Source: Actinoplanes flavus
Lineage (GTDB): Bacteria; Actinomycetota; Actinomycetes; Mycobacteriales; Micromonosporaceae
Direction: 5' to 3'
DNA: 64,000 nt
Assembly (NCBI RefSeq): GCF_017592555.1
Contig: NZ_JAGFNS010000002.1
Location: forward strand, 439,323-503,322
The stretch's first letter is position 1; every line of letters begins with the position of its first letter. Shown here piece by piece: positions 42,301 through 50,697 of this stretch. The notes beneath the pieces were generated by a model. That model was not told the origin of the DNA and ran no database searches. It saw only the letters and a program-made list of their open reading frames with translations. A program made the position numbers and the translations under genes.

Positions 42301-43146
42301 GTGAACGCCAACCCCCGGCCCGCATGGCGCAGCCGGGCCGTGCCGGTCGTCGTGGTCGTCGCCGCGGTGCTGATCATGGCCATGTGCACGGTCGGGACGT
42401 CCGGCCCGCTGTCCCGGATCATCCCGGTGGTGATCGGCGGCGGGGCGGCCACCGCGGCCGTGTGGGCGGTGCGCCGGTGGCGGGCCGACCGGGCCGCCTA
42501 CGAGCGGCGGCTCACCGCGTGGGCGGCCACCGAGGCGGTGCTCGCCGAACGGCTGCACATCGCCCGCGACCTGCATGATCTCGTGTCGCACGGGCTGGGG
42601 CTGATCACCGTACGGGCGGCGGCCACCCGGCACCTGCCCGCGCCCGCCGAGGTCCGGGCCGCCCTCGACGACATCGAGCAGACCAGCCGCGACGCCACCG
42701 CCGAACTGCGCCGCATGCTCGGCGTGCTGCGCGAACCCGCCGCGCCCGGCCCGCGCGCGCCGGTGGAGGGGCTCGCCGCGCTGCCCGGCATCGTCGCGGC
42801 CGCCGCGGCCGCCGGGGTGCGGGCCAGCCTGCACACCGGTGAGCTCGGGGACGTGCCACCGGGCGTCCAGGTGGCGATCTGCCGGACGGTCCGGGAGGGC
42901 CTCGCCAACACGGCCCGGCACGCCGGCCCGGCCGACGCCACGGTCCGGGTGCGCCGCGACGGTGGGCAGGTGGTGGTGAGCGTCGCCGACAGCGGCCCGG
43001 CCCACGGCTGGCGGCCCACCCCGGGCGCCGGGCACGGGCTTGCCGGGCTGCGGGAACGCGTCGGCAGCCTGGGCGGCACCCTGTCGGCCGAGCGGGTCGA
43101 GGCGGGCTTCCGCCTCACCGCCCGGATCCCGGACGAGCCCCGGTGA
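42301..43146 (+). CDS. NarL-type sensor histidine kinase
   Basis: A 281-residue HisKA_3-type kinase. Two helices (about 13-30 and 39-57) bracket a short extracytoplasmic loop, so the sensor part is minimal, as in LiaS/DesK-like intramembrane sensing kinases. The H box ERLHIARDLHDLVSHG has His92; the N box CRTVREGLANTARHAG, VADSG (G1) and GHGLAGLRERV (G2) complete the ATPase. It starts at GTG 42301 with no clear ribosome site; TAGAGT at 42288-42293 could be a -10 box for a leaderless transcript. It overlaps the regulator gene by 4 bp. Confidence 0.87.
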   Translation: MNANPRPAWRSRAVPVVVVVAAVLIMAMCTVGTSGPLSRIIPVVIGGGAATAAVWAVRRWRADRAAYERRLTAWAATEAVLAERLHIARDLHDLVSHGLGLITVRAAATRHLPAPAEVRAALDDIEQTSRDATAELRRMLGVLREPAAPGPRAPVEGLAALPGIVAAAAAAGVRASLHTGELGDVPPGVQVAICRTVREGLANTARHAGPADATVRVRRDGGQVVVSVADSGPAHGWRPTPGAGHGLAGLRERVGSLGGTLSAERVEAGFRLTARIPDEPR

Positions 43147-43823
43147 GCCTGGAGCCGGTCGACGGGGTCACCCGCGTCCTGGTGGTCGACGACCAGCCGC
43201 TGCTGCGGCAGAGCCTCGCCGTGATCCTCGGGCACGAGCCGGACATCGAGGTGGCCGGGCAGGCCGCGGACGGTGCCGAGGCGGTGCTGCGGGCCCGGGC
43301 GGCGCGGCCGGACGTGGTGCTCATGGACGTACGCATGCCGGGTGTCGACGGTCTCGAAGCGACCCGGCGGATCTGCGCCGACCCGGCCCTGACCGGCGTC
43401 CGGGTGCTGGTGCTCAGCATGTTCGAACTGGACGAGTACGTCTACGAGGCCCTCCAGGCGGGAGCTTCCGGTTTCCTGCTCAAGGACGCCCGGCCGGAGG
43501 ACCTGGTGGACGCGGTCCGGCGCACCGGCCGCGGCGAGTCGCTGTTCGCCCCGTCGATCCTCACCCGGCTGGTGGCCCAGTACGTGGCGGCGCCCCGGCC
43601 GGAACGGGTCCGTGCGCTGCGGCACCTCACGCCCCGCGAGGTGGAGGTGCTCGCCCTGATCGGCAACGGCCTGGCCAACGACGAGATCGCCACGGCGCTG
43701 GGCATCTCGGTCAAGACGGTGAAGACCCACATCACCCATCTGCTCGCCAAACTGGCCGCCCGCGACCGCGCCCAGCTGGTGATCGCCGCCTTCGACGCCG
43801 GGCTGGTCCGCCCCCGCGCCTGA
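43143..43823 (+). CDS. NarL/LuxR-family response regulator
   Basis: A 226-residue regulator. The receiver domain has RVLVVDDQPL (acidic pocket), phosphoacceptor Asp62 in VVLMDVRMPGVDG, and the lysine in FLLKDA. The C-terminal LuxR helix-turn-helix is LTPREVEVLALIGNGLANDEIATALGISVKTVKTHI. It starts at GTG 43143, coupled to the kinase. Target genes are probably the divergent ABC exporter operon at 40088-42200. Confidence 0.9.
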   Translation: MSLEPVDGVTRVLVVDDQPLLRQSLAVILGHEPDIEVAGQAADGAEAVLRARAARPDVVLMDVRMPGVDGLEATRRICADPALTGVRVLVLSMFELDEYVYEALQAGASGFLLKDARPEDLVDAVRRTGRGESLFAPSILTRLVAQYVAAPRPERVRALRHLTPREVEVLALIGNGLANDEIATALGISVKTVKTHITHLLAKLAARDRAQLVIAAFDAGLVRPRA

Positions 43824-43863
43824 GCGCCTTGAACCCCGATCGGCGAGGTGCGACGGTGTCCAC

Positions 43864-44208
43864 ATGACTGACATCGATGTGGCGGAAGAGAACAAGAGAC
43901 GGTTCCTCGATGCCTTCGGCCGGTTCGCGGCCGGCGAGGTCGAGGTCCTCCGCGAGATCCTCCGCGAGGATTTCCTGTCACACAGCCCGGGCGCCCCGGC
44001 CGGCCGCGACGCCTGGATCGAGTTCATCGTCGACTCACCGATCGCCACCGCCCAGCTCGACCTGCAACACGTCATCGCGGACGACGAGTTCGTGGTGGCC
44101 CACTACACCCTGATCCCGGCCGAGGGCCCGTCCGAGGCGGTCGTCGACATCTGGCGCTTCGAGGACGGGCTGATCGTCGAACACTGGGACGTCAGCCGCC
44201 CACTGTAG
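43864..44208 (+). CDS. SnoaL-like NTF2-fold protein
   Basis: A 114-residue single-domain protein with ENKRRFLDAFGRFAAGEVEVLREILREDFLSHSPG, then DEFVVAHYTLI and DIWRFEDGLIVEHWDV. This is the cone-shaped NTF2/SnoaL fold seen in small hydrolases, isomerases and unassigned stress proteins. The conserved Asp/His pair HSPG and EHWD line the pocket in relatives. ATG 43864 is used. It is 40 bp after the response regulator and could be on the same transcript. Substrate unknown. Confidence 0.75.
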   Translation: MTDIDVAEENKRRFLDAFGRFAAGEVEVLREILREDFLSHSPGAPAGRDAWIEFIVDSPIATAQLDLQHVIADDEFVVAHYTLIPAEGPSEAVVDIWRFEDGLIVEHWDVSRPL

Positions 44209-44252
44209 AAAACCGGTCGCGCGGGCGCCGGGCCCCGGCTACCGTCGTCGGC

Positions 44253-44321
44253 ATGTTCTTCGCGCCCGGTCAGCAGCTGCCCCTCGTGGTGGCTCCCGCG
44301 CGCCTTGATTCGCGAGTCTGA
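44253..44321 (+). CDS. Candidate 22-residue leader peptide upstream of the tuf paralogue
   Basis: ATG 44253 to TGA 44319-44321 encodes MFFAPGQQLPLVVAPARLDS plus RV. TACCGT at 44240-44245 ends 7 bp before the ATG, so the transcript could start on this codon (leaderless). The stop is followed at once by a 9-bp hairpin arm. AGAAAA at 44207-44212 lies upstream of a possible -35, a layout seen in WhiB7-type promoters. Position and compactness suggest a ribosome-sensing attenuator; there is no proof of translation. Confidence 0.4.
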   Translation: MFFAPGQQLPLVVAPARLDSRV

Positions 44322-44364
44322 CCCCTCCCCACCAGCAGCAGAACCCAGGGGAGGGGTGGCTGCT
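44322..44364 (+). promoter_or_regulatory. Hairpin, possible pseudoknot, between the leader ORF and the tuf paralogue
   Basis: CCCCTCCCC (44322-44330) pairs perfectly with GGGGAGGGG (44348-44356) around a 17-nt loop. Within that loop AGCAGC (44334-44339) can pair with GCTGCT (44359-44364). The two helices cross, so they are either alternatives or an H-type pseudoknot. The element starts directly after the leader stop codon, as in attenuators controlled by ribosome position. Confidence 0.45.
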
Positions 44365-44445
44365 CCGTGCGTGGTTCTGGCGCGTCCCGGCTGGCATCGG
44401 GCCGCGCACCACCTCCCGCCTCGCATCCAGTGAGGACTCGCAACC

Positions 44446-45636
44446 ATGGCCAAGAGCCAGTTCATCCGTACGAAGCCACACCTCAACATCGGCACGATGG
44501 GTCACGTCGACCACGGCAAGACGACCCTCACCGCCGCGATCACGAAGGTTCTCGCCGACCGCGACCCGGCAACCAACCGGTACGTCGCGTTCGAGGGGAT
44601 CGACAAGGCCCCGGAGGAGGCCGCCCGCGGCATCACCATCACCATCGCCCACGTCGAGTACGAGACCGCGTCCCGCCACTACGCCCACGTCGACATGCCC
44701 GGCCACGCCGACTACGTGAAGAACATGATCACCGGCGCGGCGCAGGTGGACGGCGCGATCCTGGTCGTCTCGGCGCAGGACGGGTCGATGCCGCAGACCC
44801 GCGAGCACGTGCTGCTCGCCCAGCGGGTCGGCGTGCCGTACCTGGTGGTGGCCCTCAACAAGAGCGACATGGCCGAGGACCCGGAGCTGCTCGACCTGGT
44901 CGAGCTGGAGGTCCGTGAGCTGCTGTCGGCCTACGGCTTCCCCGGCGACGAGGTGCCGGTGGTCCGGGTCAGCGCGCTCAAGGCCCTCGACGGCGACCCG
45001 CGCTGGGTGGCGTCGATCGGCGAGCTGCTCGACGCGGTCGACACCTACGTGCCGATCCCGCCGCGCGAGCTGGGCGAGCCGTTCCTCATGCCGATCGAGA
45101 ACGTCCTGTCGATCAGCGGCCGCGGCACCGTCGTCACCGGCAAGGTGGAGCGGGGCGAGCTGCGCGCGGGCGAGCCGGTCGAGGTGGTCGGGCTCGGACC
45201 GACCGTCGCCAGCGTCGCCACCGGCCTGGAGACGTTCGGCAAGGTGCTGGAGTCGGCGCAGGCCGGCGACAACGCCGCCGTCCTGCTGCGCGGGATCAAG
45301 CGCGACCAGGTGCAGCGGGGCCAGGTTCTCGCGGCGCCGTCCAGCGTGCGCCCGCACCGGGTCTTCACCGCCCGGATGTACGCGCTGACCAGCGCCGAGG
45401 GAGGCCGGCACACGCCGTTCGCGGCGGACTACCGGCCGCAGTTCTACTTCCACACCACCGACGTGCCCGGCGGGATGGACCTCGGCGACCGTGACCTGGT
45501 CCTGCCCGGCGACACCCTGGACCGGGTGACCGTCACCCTGGGCAAGCCGATCGCCCTGGAGGCCGGCATGGGCTTCGCGGTCCGCGAGGGCAACCGCACC
45601 GTCGCCGCCGGCACGGTGACCGCCGTCCTGGACTGA
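44446..45636 (+). CDS. tuf: Divergent elongation factor Tu paralogue
   Basis: A full-length 396-residue EF-Tu: P-loop GHVDHGKT, switch [10 protein letters not shown] (normally DCPGHADY), NKSD (normally NKAD/NKCD), SAL, domain 2 [13 protein letters not shown] and domain 3 EGGRHTPF and YRPQFYF. It departs from housekeeping EF-Tu at many sites, like the tuf3 class of Streptomyces. [10 protein letters not shown] replaces the usual LLxRQVGVPY, so Arg127 stands where E. coli EF-Tu has Gln124, a site whose change to Arg or Lys gives kirromycin resistance. It is not next to fusA or ribosomal genes. The role could be antibiotic- or starvation-specific translation. Confidence 0.87.
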   Translation: MAKSQFIRTKPHLNIGTMGHVDHGKTTLTAAITKVLADRDPATNRYVAFEGIDKAPEEAARGITITIAHVEYETASRHYAHVDMPGHADYVKNMITGAAQVDGAILVVSAQDGSMPQTREHVLLAQRVGVPYLVVALNKSDMAEDPELLDLVELEVRELLSAYGFPGDEVPVVRVSALKALDGDPRWVASIGELLDAVDTYVPIPPRELGEPFLMPIENVLSISGRGTVVTGKVERGELRAGEPVEVVGLGPTVASVATGLETFGKVLESAQAGDNAAVLLRGIKRDQVQRGQVLAAPSSVRPHRVFTARMYALTSAEGGRHTPFAADYRPQFYFHTTDVPGGMDLGDRDLVLPGDTLDRVTVTLGKPIALEAGMGFAVREGNRTVAAGTVTAVLD

Positions 45637-45644
45637 TCCGGTCC

Positions 45645-45670
45645 GGCCCCGGCGTGAGGACGCCGGGGCC
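45645..45670. terminator. Bidirectional hairpin terminator between tuf and copA
   Basis: GGCCCCGGCG (45645-45654) and CGCCGGGGCC (45661-45670) form a perfect 10-bp stem with a 6-nt loop, extended by one more C-G pair. It lies between two convergent stop codons and can serve both genes. There is no U-tract. Confidence 0.7.
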
Positions 45671-45676
45671 GAACCG

Positions 45677-47872
45677 TCAGTACAGGGGCCGGAAGCGGCG
45701 CAGGCGGAGGCTGTTGGCCACCACGAAGACCGACGAGAAGGCCATCGCGGCGCCGGCGATCATCGGGTTGAGCAGTCCGGCGGCGGCCAGTGGCAGCGCC
45801 GCCACGTTGTACCCGAACGCCCAGAACAGGTTGCCCTTGATGATCCCCAGGGTCCGCCGGGACAGCCGGATCGCGTCCACCGCGGCGGTCAGATCACCTC
45901 GTACCAGGGTCAGATCGGACGCCTCGATCGCCACGTCGGTGCCGGTGCCCATGGCCAGCCCCAGGTCGGACTGGGCGAGGGCGGCCGCGTCGTTCACCCC
46001 GTCGCCGGCCATCGCCACCACCCGGCCGTCCGACTGCAACCGCCGGATCACGTCCACCTTGCCGGCCGGCAGCACCCCGGCGATCACCTCGTCGATGCCG
46101 ACCTCGGCCGCCACGGCCCGGGCCACCGTCTCGTTGTCGCCGGTCAGCAGCACCGGGGTCAACCCCAGGCGGCGCAGCCCGGCGACCGCGGTGGCGCTGG
46201 TCGGCTTGACCGTGTCGGCGACGGCCAGCACACCGTGGGCCCGACCGTCCCAGCCGGCCACGATCGCGGTGCGGCCGGCCGCCTCCTGCTCGGCGGCGAT
46301 CCGGGCGACCTCGGCGGGGACCTCGAACCCCTCCCGCTCCAGGAGACCGATCCGCCCGGCGAGAACGTCACGATCGCCGGCGGTTCCCCGTACGCCCAAG
46401 CCCTCGAAGCTGGTGAACCCACTCACCGGAAGGTGATCGCTCACCCCGGCCGCGATCGCGTGAGCGATGGGGTGTTCCGACGCCGCCTCCACCGAGGCCG
46501 TGAGCCGCAGCAGCTCCGGATCGTCGGGCAGCACGGCGACCAGCTTCATCATGCCGGTGGTGACCGTGCCCGTCTTGTCCAGGACGATGGTGTCCACCCG
46601 GCGGGTCGACTCCAGCGCCTCCGGACCCTTGATCAGGATGCCGAGCTGCGCGCCCCGGCCGGTGCCGACCAGCAGCGCCGTCGGCGTGGCCAGGCCGAGC
46701 GCGCACGGGCAGGCGATGATCAGCACGGCCACCGCGGCGGTGAACGCGGCCGTCCAGCCGGCGCCGGTCCCGTACCACCAGCCCAGCGTCGCCACCGCCA
46801 GCGTGATCACGATCGGCACGAACACCGCCGAGATCCGGTCGGCGAGCCGCTGCACCTCCGCCTTGCCGGCCTGCGCCTGCTCGACCAGCCGGGCCATCTG
46901 CGCCAGCTGGGTGTCGGCGCCGACCCGGGTGGCCCGCACGATCAGGCGGCCGCCCGCGTTCACCGTGCCGCCGGCCACCTCGCCGCCCGGCCCGATCTCG
47001 ACGGGGACGCTCTCGCCGGTCAGCATCGACCGGTCGACCGCCGACGACCCCTCCTCGACCACGCCGTCGGTGGCGATCTTCTCGCCCGGCCGGACCACGA
47101 AGATCGTTTCCGGGGTGAGCTGGTCCACCGGCACCCTGGTCTCGATCCCGTTCCGGAGGATCGCGACGTCCTTCGCGCCCAGTTCCAGCAGCGCCCGCAG
47201 CGCGTCGCCGGCCCGCCGCTTGGACCGGGCCTCGAAGTACCGCCCGGCCAGGATGAACATGGTCACCCCGGCGGCCGCCTCCAGATAGATGGCCCCGGCG
47301 CCGTCGGTGCGGCTGATCGCCAGGCTGAACGGGTGGGTCATGCCCGGCTCGCCGGCCGTGCCGAAGAACAGCGCCCACAGCGACCAGCCGAACGCCGCGA
47401 TCGTCCCCAGCGAGACCAGCGTGTCCATGGTCGCCGCGCCGTGCCGCAGGTTGATCGCGGCCGCCCGGTGGAACGGCCAGCCGCCGTAGACGACCACCGG
47501 CGCGGCCAGGGTCAGCGAGGCCCACTGCCAGTAGGTGAACTGCCAGGCCGGAACCATGGCGAGCAGGATCACCGGCACGCTGAGCACGATCGCCACGATC
47601 AGCCGGGTCCGGAGTGGATCATGCGCTGGCGGCGCTTCTTCCATCTTTTCCGGGATTTTGGCGGAATATCCGGTCTGCTCGACCGTGGCGATCAGATCGT
47701 CCGTGGTGACGCCCGGGCCGGCCGTCACCGTCGCCTTCTCGGTGGCGTAGTTGACCGTGGCGGTCACCCCGTCCATCCGGTTCAGCTTCTTCTCGATCCG
47801 GGCCGCGCAGGACGCGCAGGTCATCCCGCCGATCTCGAGTTCGATCAGCTGAGGAGAGGTTTGCAGGCTCAT
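45677..47872 (-). CDS. copA: Copper-exporting P1B-type ATPase
   Basis: A 731-residue P-type ATPase. One N-terminal heavy-metal domain ([15 protein letters not shown]) is followed by eight helices. The transport motif ACPCALG in helix 6, phosphorylation site [13 protein letters not shown] in the nucleotide domain, TGDN and GDGVNDA are all present. The CPC plus downstream YN and MxxSS residues define Cu(I)-specific pumps. ATG 47872 is preferred to ATG 47881 because GAGGG lies 9 bases before it. It follows the copper-associated protein gene by 12 bp and is controlled by the CsoR operator at 48842-48858. Confidence 0.92.
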   Translation of the reverse strand: MSLQTSPQLIELEIGGMTCASCAARIEKKLNRMDGVTATVNYATEKATVTAGPGVTTDDLIATVEQTGYSAKIPEKMEEAPPAHDPLRTRLIVAIVLSVPVILLAMVPAWQFTYWQWASLTLAAPVVVYGGWPFHRAAAINLRHGAATMDTLVSLGTIAAFGWSLWALFFGTAGEPGMTHPFSLAISRTDGAGAIYLEAAAGVTMFILAGRYFEARSKRRAGDALRALLELGAKDVAILRNGIETRVPVDQLTPETIFVVRPGEKIATDGVVEEGSSAVDRSMLTGESVPVEIGPGGEVAGGTVNAGGRLIVRATRVGADTQLAQMARLVEQAQAGKAEVQRLADRISAVFVPIVITLAVATLGWWYGTGAGWTAAFTAAVAVLIIACPCALGLATPTALLVGTGRGAQLGILIKGPEALESTRRVDTIVLDKTGTVTTGMMKLVAVLPDDPELLRLTASVEAASEHPIAHAIAAGVSDHLPVSGFTSFEGLGVRGTAGDRDVLAGRIGLLEREGFEVPAEVARIAAEQEAAGRTAIVAGWDGRAHGVLAVADTVKPTSATAVAGLRRLGLTPVLLTGDNETVARAVAAEVGIDEVIAGVLPAGKVDVIRRLQSDGRVVAMAGDGVNDAAALAQSDLGLAMGTGTDVAIEASDLTLVRGDLTAAVDAIRLSRRTLGIIKGNLFWAFGYNVAALPLAAAGLLNPMIAGAAMAFSSVFVVANSLRLRRFRPLY

Positions 47873-47884
47873 GGCGGTCATCCC

Positions 47885-48802
47885 TCAGTCGTGCGTGTGG
47901 CCGTCGGCGCCGTGTCCGTCGGCGCTGGGCCCGGGATCGGCGGTCCCGGTCGGGGCCGGCGGCTGGGTGACACCGGTCGTCGTGGCGGTGAACTCGGCGG
48001 TGCGCACCTTTCCAGCGTGCTGGAAATCCAGGTAGAGACGGTAGACCCCGGGCGACGGCACCTCGGCCTCGAAGCTCAGCGCCGTCTCGCTCGCCGGGTG
48101 CACGTGCAGGTAGGCCAGGTCTCCGTCACGCAGCGCCACCAGGTGACCGAGCGCCCCGAGATAGGGCTCCAGGTCGGTGACCGGCTTCCCGTCCCGGCTG
48201 ACGGTGAAGTCGAGCTCCGACGAGGCCCCGGCCGCGAGATCGCCGGCCAGGGTGACGGTGTAGCCGTCGACCTCGGCGGTCCGGGCCGCCGGGGGCAGCG
48301 GCACCGGCTGATAGTCGCCGGGAGCGGGCACGTCGACGCCCAGGGTGAGCGCCTCCGGCTCGGCGGCCGGCTGGAAGTCGGCGAGCACCCGGTACTGCCC
48401 GGGGGTATCCACGCCGATCGGCACCGACCACGTGCCGTCCGCGCCCAGCACCGGATGCAGGTGCTGGTAGCCGGACAGATCCCGGCGGACCACGATGAGA
48501 TGCAGATCCTTGTCGTGATTGCGGGTGTACGACGTGACCGGCTTCCCGTCCGGCCCCAGCACCTGGAAGGCGAACGGCTGCGGCTCCCCGACGGTGAGCC
48601 GGGTGGTGGCCGGGCTCAACCGGTAGCCACCCTGCGCGATCTGCAGTCCGCCCGGGATCCGCGGCGCTCCGGAAGTGTGGGCCTCGCCGTGCGCGGGCGC
48701 CGGCTCCACGTCCGGGCCGATCAGCCGCCCCGCCCCGGCGGCCGCCCCGAAGACGGCGACCAGTCCCAGCCCGAACGCGGCCAGCCGCACCGGCGTCCTC
48801 AT
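47885..48802 (-). CDS. Membrane-anchored, His-rich copper-associated protein
   Basis: A 305-residue protein. A single N-terminal hydrophobic helix (about 5-25) serves as anchor or uncleaved signal. Two related beta domains follow, each with His-rich hairpins: NHDKDLHLIVVRRDLSGYQHLHP and LGHLVALRDGDLAYLHVHP. The C-terminus is DGHGADGHTHD. It occurs between csoR and copA in many actinobacteria and is thought to bind or hand over copper outside the cell membrane, without proof known to me. ATG 48802 has AAAGGGGA upstream. It is the first gene of the copA transcript. Confidence 0.7.
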   Translation of the reverse strand: MRTPVRLAAFGLGLVAVFGAAAGAGRLIGPDVEPAPAHGEAHTSGAPRIPGGLQIAQGGYRLSPATTRLTVGEPQPFAFQVLGPDGKPVTSYTRNHDKDLHLIVVRRDLSGYQHLHPVLGADGTWSVPIGVDTPGQYRVLADFQPAAEPEALTLGVDVPAPGDYQPVPLPPAARTAEVDGYTVTLAGDLAAGASSELDFTVSRDGKPVTDLEPYLGALGHLVALRDGDLAYLHVHPASETALSFEAEVPSPGVYRLYLDFQHAGKVRTAEFTATTTGVTQPPAPTGTADPGPSADGHGADGHTHD

Positions 48803-48832
48803 GATCGTCCCCTTTCGTCGTGTTGTCCCTTC

Positions 48833-48862
48833 ACCATACACATACCCCGTAGGGGTATCCAA
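48833..48862 (-). promoter_or_regulatory. Promoter of the copA transcript with CsoR operator in the spacer
   Basis: On the minus strand TTGGAT (48862-48857) and TATGGT (48838-48833) are 18 bp apart. The spacer contains nearly all of the CsoR palindrome, so bound repressor would block polymerase directly. Confidence 0.65.
48842..48858. promoter_or_regulatory. CsoR operator
   Basis: ATACCCC-GTA-GGGGTAT is a perfect 7-bp inverted repeat, the G-tract palindrome recognised by CsoR repressors. It lies between divergent csoR and the copper export transcript and overlaps the spacer of the latter. Confidence 0.85.
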
Positions 48863-48881
48863 GCGATGTAGCATGGTCCTC

Positions 48882-49178
48882 ATGACCAACCCCGCCCCGA
48901 CCCGCGGCTACACCGCGACGAAGGACAACCTGCAGTCCCGGCTGCGCCGCATCGAGGGCCAGGTGCGCGGCATCGAGCGGATGGTCGAGGACGACCGCTA
49001 CTGCATCGACATCCTCACCCAGATCTCCGCCATCCAGGCCGCCCTCGACAAGGTGGCGCTCGGCCTCCTCGACGGGCACGCCCGCCACTGCATGCACGAG
49101 GGCGCCCAGGAGGGCCGCGCCGACGAGATGGCCTCCGAGCTGATGGCCGCGGTCGGCCGTCTGATGAAAAGAGGCTGA
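48882..49178 (+). CDS. csoR: Copper-sensing transcriptional repressor
   Basis: A 98-residue DUF156/CsoR protein: LQSRLRRIEGQVRGIERMVEDDRYCIDILTQ and HARHCMHEG. Cu(I) ligands Cys41, His66 and Cys70 match the C-H-C set of Mycobacterium tuberculosis CsoR (Cys36, His61, Cys65). The apoprotein binds the palindrome at 48842-48858 and releases it when copper binds. TAGCAT at 48869-48874 ends 7 bp before the ATG, suggesting a leaderless transcript. Confidence 0.93.
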   Translation: MTNPAPTRGYTATKDNLQSRLRRIEGQVRGIERMVEDDRYCIDILTQISAIQAALDKVALGLLDGHARHCMHEGAQEGRADEMASELMAAVGRLMKRG

Positions 49179-49557
49179 CCGGCATCGGCGCCGGCACCTG
49201 CCGCCACTTGCGGTCGTCCGCCTCCCCGAAACCCCTATTTCGTACGGGACTGCCCGGCTCGCTGCCGTCGCGGCGGGCCGCCAGTCGCCGGTCCGGACCG
49301 TCCCCGGCCGCCAGCTCATGAGATCAGCCGGGCGCCGGTTTATTAGGCCGGCCGGGCGCCGGTTCATGGGATCAGCCGGGCGCCGGTTCATGGGGCCGGC
49401 CGGGCGCCGGTTCATGGGATCGGCCGGGCGCCGGTTCAGGGGATCGGCCCGGCTGCGTGATGTGGGCCATAACCGCTTGTCGTGGAGGATCCGGCGACCC
49501 GAGAGTGCTGATACCGGCCGGTAACTAGCGGCCGCCGACACCGAGACGGGGATCGAC
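49179..49557 (+). other. 379-bp region with a 24-bp tandem array
   Basis: No supportable gene. Both strands stay open through the repeat, giving artificial peptides with an 8-residue period (MGSAGRRF on the plus strand), but there is no ribosome site or known domain. The array at 49327-49446 fills the centre. The right end carries the upstream region of the hydrolase at 49558. Confidence 0.5.
49327..49446 (+). repeat. 24-bp tandem repeat, five copies
   Basis: GCCGGGCGCCGGTT recurs at 49327, 49351, 49375, 49399 and 49423, spaced exactly 24 bp. Units differ mainly in the linker (ATGGGATC or ATGGGGCC). Each unit contains the self-complementary CCGGGCGCCGG, so the RNA or single strand could fold repeatedly. 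Confidence 0.85.
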
Positions 49558-50349
49558 ATGACACAGCCGGCGCCGATGGTCCTCGTGTCGCCCGCCATGG
49601 GCATCGGATCCCGGTACTACCGGCTCCTCGTCGAAGCGTTCGAAGCCCGCGGATGGGCCGCCCGTGCCCTGCCCCGGCGCGGCTTCGAGCAGGGAGAGCG
49701 CCCGGCGTCGCGCGACAACGACTGGTCCTACGCCGACGAGATCCGGGTGATGGCCGAGGCGGTGACGGCGGCCCGTGCCGAGGCGCCGCGGCGGCCGGTC
49801 ATCATCCTCGGCCACAGCCTCGGCGCCCAACTCGCGGTCGGCCACCAGCTCGGCCACGTCCCGGCGGACGGTGTGGTCACGGTGGGCGGCTCCCTGCCGT
49901 ACCACCGGCACTACCCGCGCGGCGGCCTGCCACTGGTGATCCAGGCCGGCGTGATCGTCCCGGTGCTCACCACCCTGTTCGGCCACCTGCCCAAGCCGGC
50001 GTTCGGCGGCCCCGGCGCCCGCACCCTGATGCGCGAGTGGGCCCGGATGGCGCTGACCGGCCGCACCCCGTTCCCGTCACCCGAACCGGTGCGCACCCCG
50101 TCGCTGATCGTGGCCCTGGAAGGCGACCGCCTCGCCCCACCGATGTCGGTCGAGGCCTTCGCTGCCGCCCTGTTCCACCCGTCGGCCGCCACCCTCTGGC
50201 AGTACCGCCACGCCGACGTCCCACCGGGCGGCAGCAACGACCACATCGCCTGGGCCCGCAACCCCGGCCCGGTCATCGACCGCATCACCACCTGGTGGGC
50301 CACCGCCACCGCCGACCACCGCCCCGACGAGATCCTGACCCACGACTGA
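49558..50349 (+). CDS. Alpha/beta-hydrolase
   Basis: A 263-residue cytosolic alpha/beta hydrolase with an early oxyanion segment VLVSPAMGIGSRYYRLL, nucleophile elbow ILGHSLGAQLAV, acid region VALEGDRLAPP and late His in SNDHIAWARNPG. The opening SPAMGIGSRYYR resembles the serine aminopeptidase/lysophospholipase-like group that includes YheT-type and conserved actinobacterial hydrolases. No signal peptide. ATG 49558 is used. It stands alone between two repeat regions. Substrate unknown. Confidence 0.78.
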   Translation: MTQPAPMVLVSPAMGIGSRYYRLLVEAFEARGWAARALPRRGFEQGERPASRDNDWSYADEIRVMAEAVTAARAEAPRRPVIILGHSLGAQLAVGHQLGHVPADGVVTVGGSLPYHRHYPRGGLPLVIQAGVIVPVLTTLFGHLPKPAFGGPGARTLMREWARMALTGRTPFPSPEPVRTPSLIVALEGDRLAPPMSVEAFAAALFHPSAATLWQYRHADVPPGGSNDHIAWARNPGPVIDRITTWWATATADHRPDEILTHD

Positions 50350-50697
50350 CGGCCCCCGACCCGCCCGGCCCCGACCCGCCCGGCCCCGACCCGCCCGGCC
50401 CCCGACCCGCCCGGGCCCCCGACCCGCCCGGGCCCCCGACCCGCCCGGTCCGCGGCTCGCGCCTGGTCTGCGGCTCGCGCCTGGTCTGCGGCTCGCGCCT
50501 GGTCTGCGGCTCGCGCCTGGTCTGCGGCTCGCGCCCGGTCCGCGGCTCGGGTGCGGCGCGTTGCTTGCGCCTGGTCTGCGGTTCGCGCCTGGTCTGTGGC
50601 TTGCGCCTGGTCTGTGGCTTGCGCCTGGTCTGTGGCTTGCGCCTGGTCTGTGGCTCGTGCCCGGTCCGTGCGGCGGCAGCCGGGCTTGCTCTTCTGA
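50350..50697 (+). repeat. 348-bp intergenic low-complexity and 18-bp tandem repeat region
   Basis: 50354-50442 consists of about six GACCCGCCCGGCCCC-like units of 15-17 bp. 50443-50676 is 13 units of exactly 18 bp, consensus GCCTGGTCTGCGGCTCGC; the right half drifts to GCCTGGTCTGTGGCTTGC. It lies between the convergent stop codons of the hydrolase (50349) and the XdhC gene (50698), with no start or ribosome site. Reading frames remain open across it only because the period is a multiple of three. Confidence 0.88.

Noticed and set aside
46235..48871. 878-codon plus-strand frame opposite copA
   Set aside because: Antisense shadow. The minus strand encodes a complete Cu(I) ATPase with every catalytic motif.
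49318..49524. 68-codon frame made of MGSAGRRF-like octapeptides
   Set aside because: Entirely formed by the 24-bp repeat; both strands are open and no ribosome site is present, so it is treated as a repeat rather than a gene.
50443..50676. 18-bp array considered as a CRISPR array
   Set aside because: Units are directly abutting with no unique spacers, and no cas gene is nearby.
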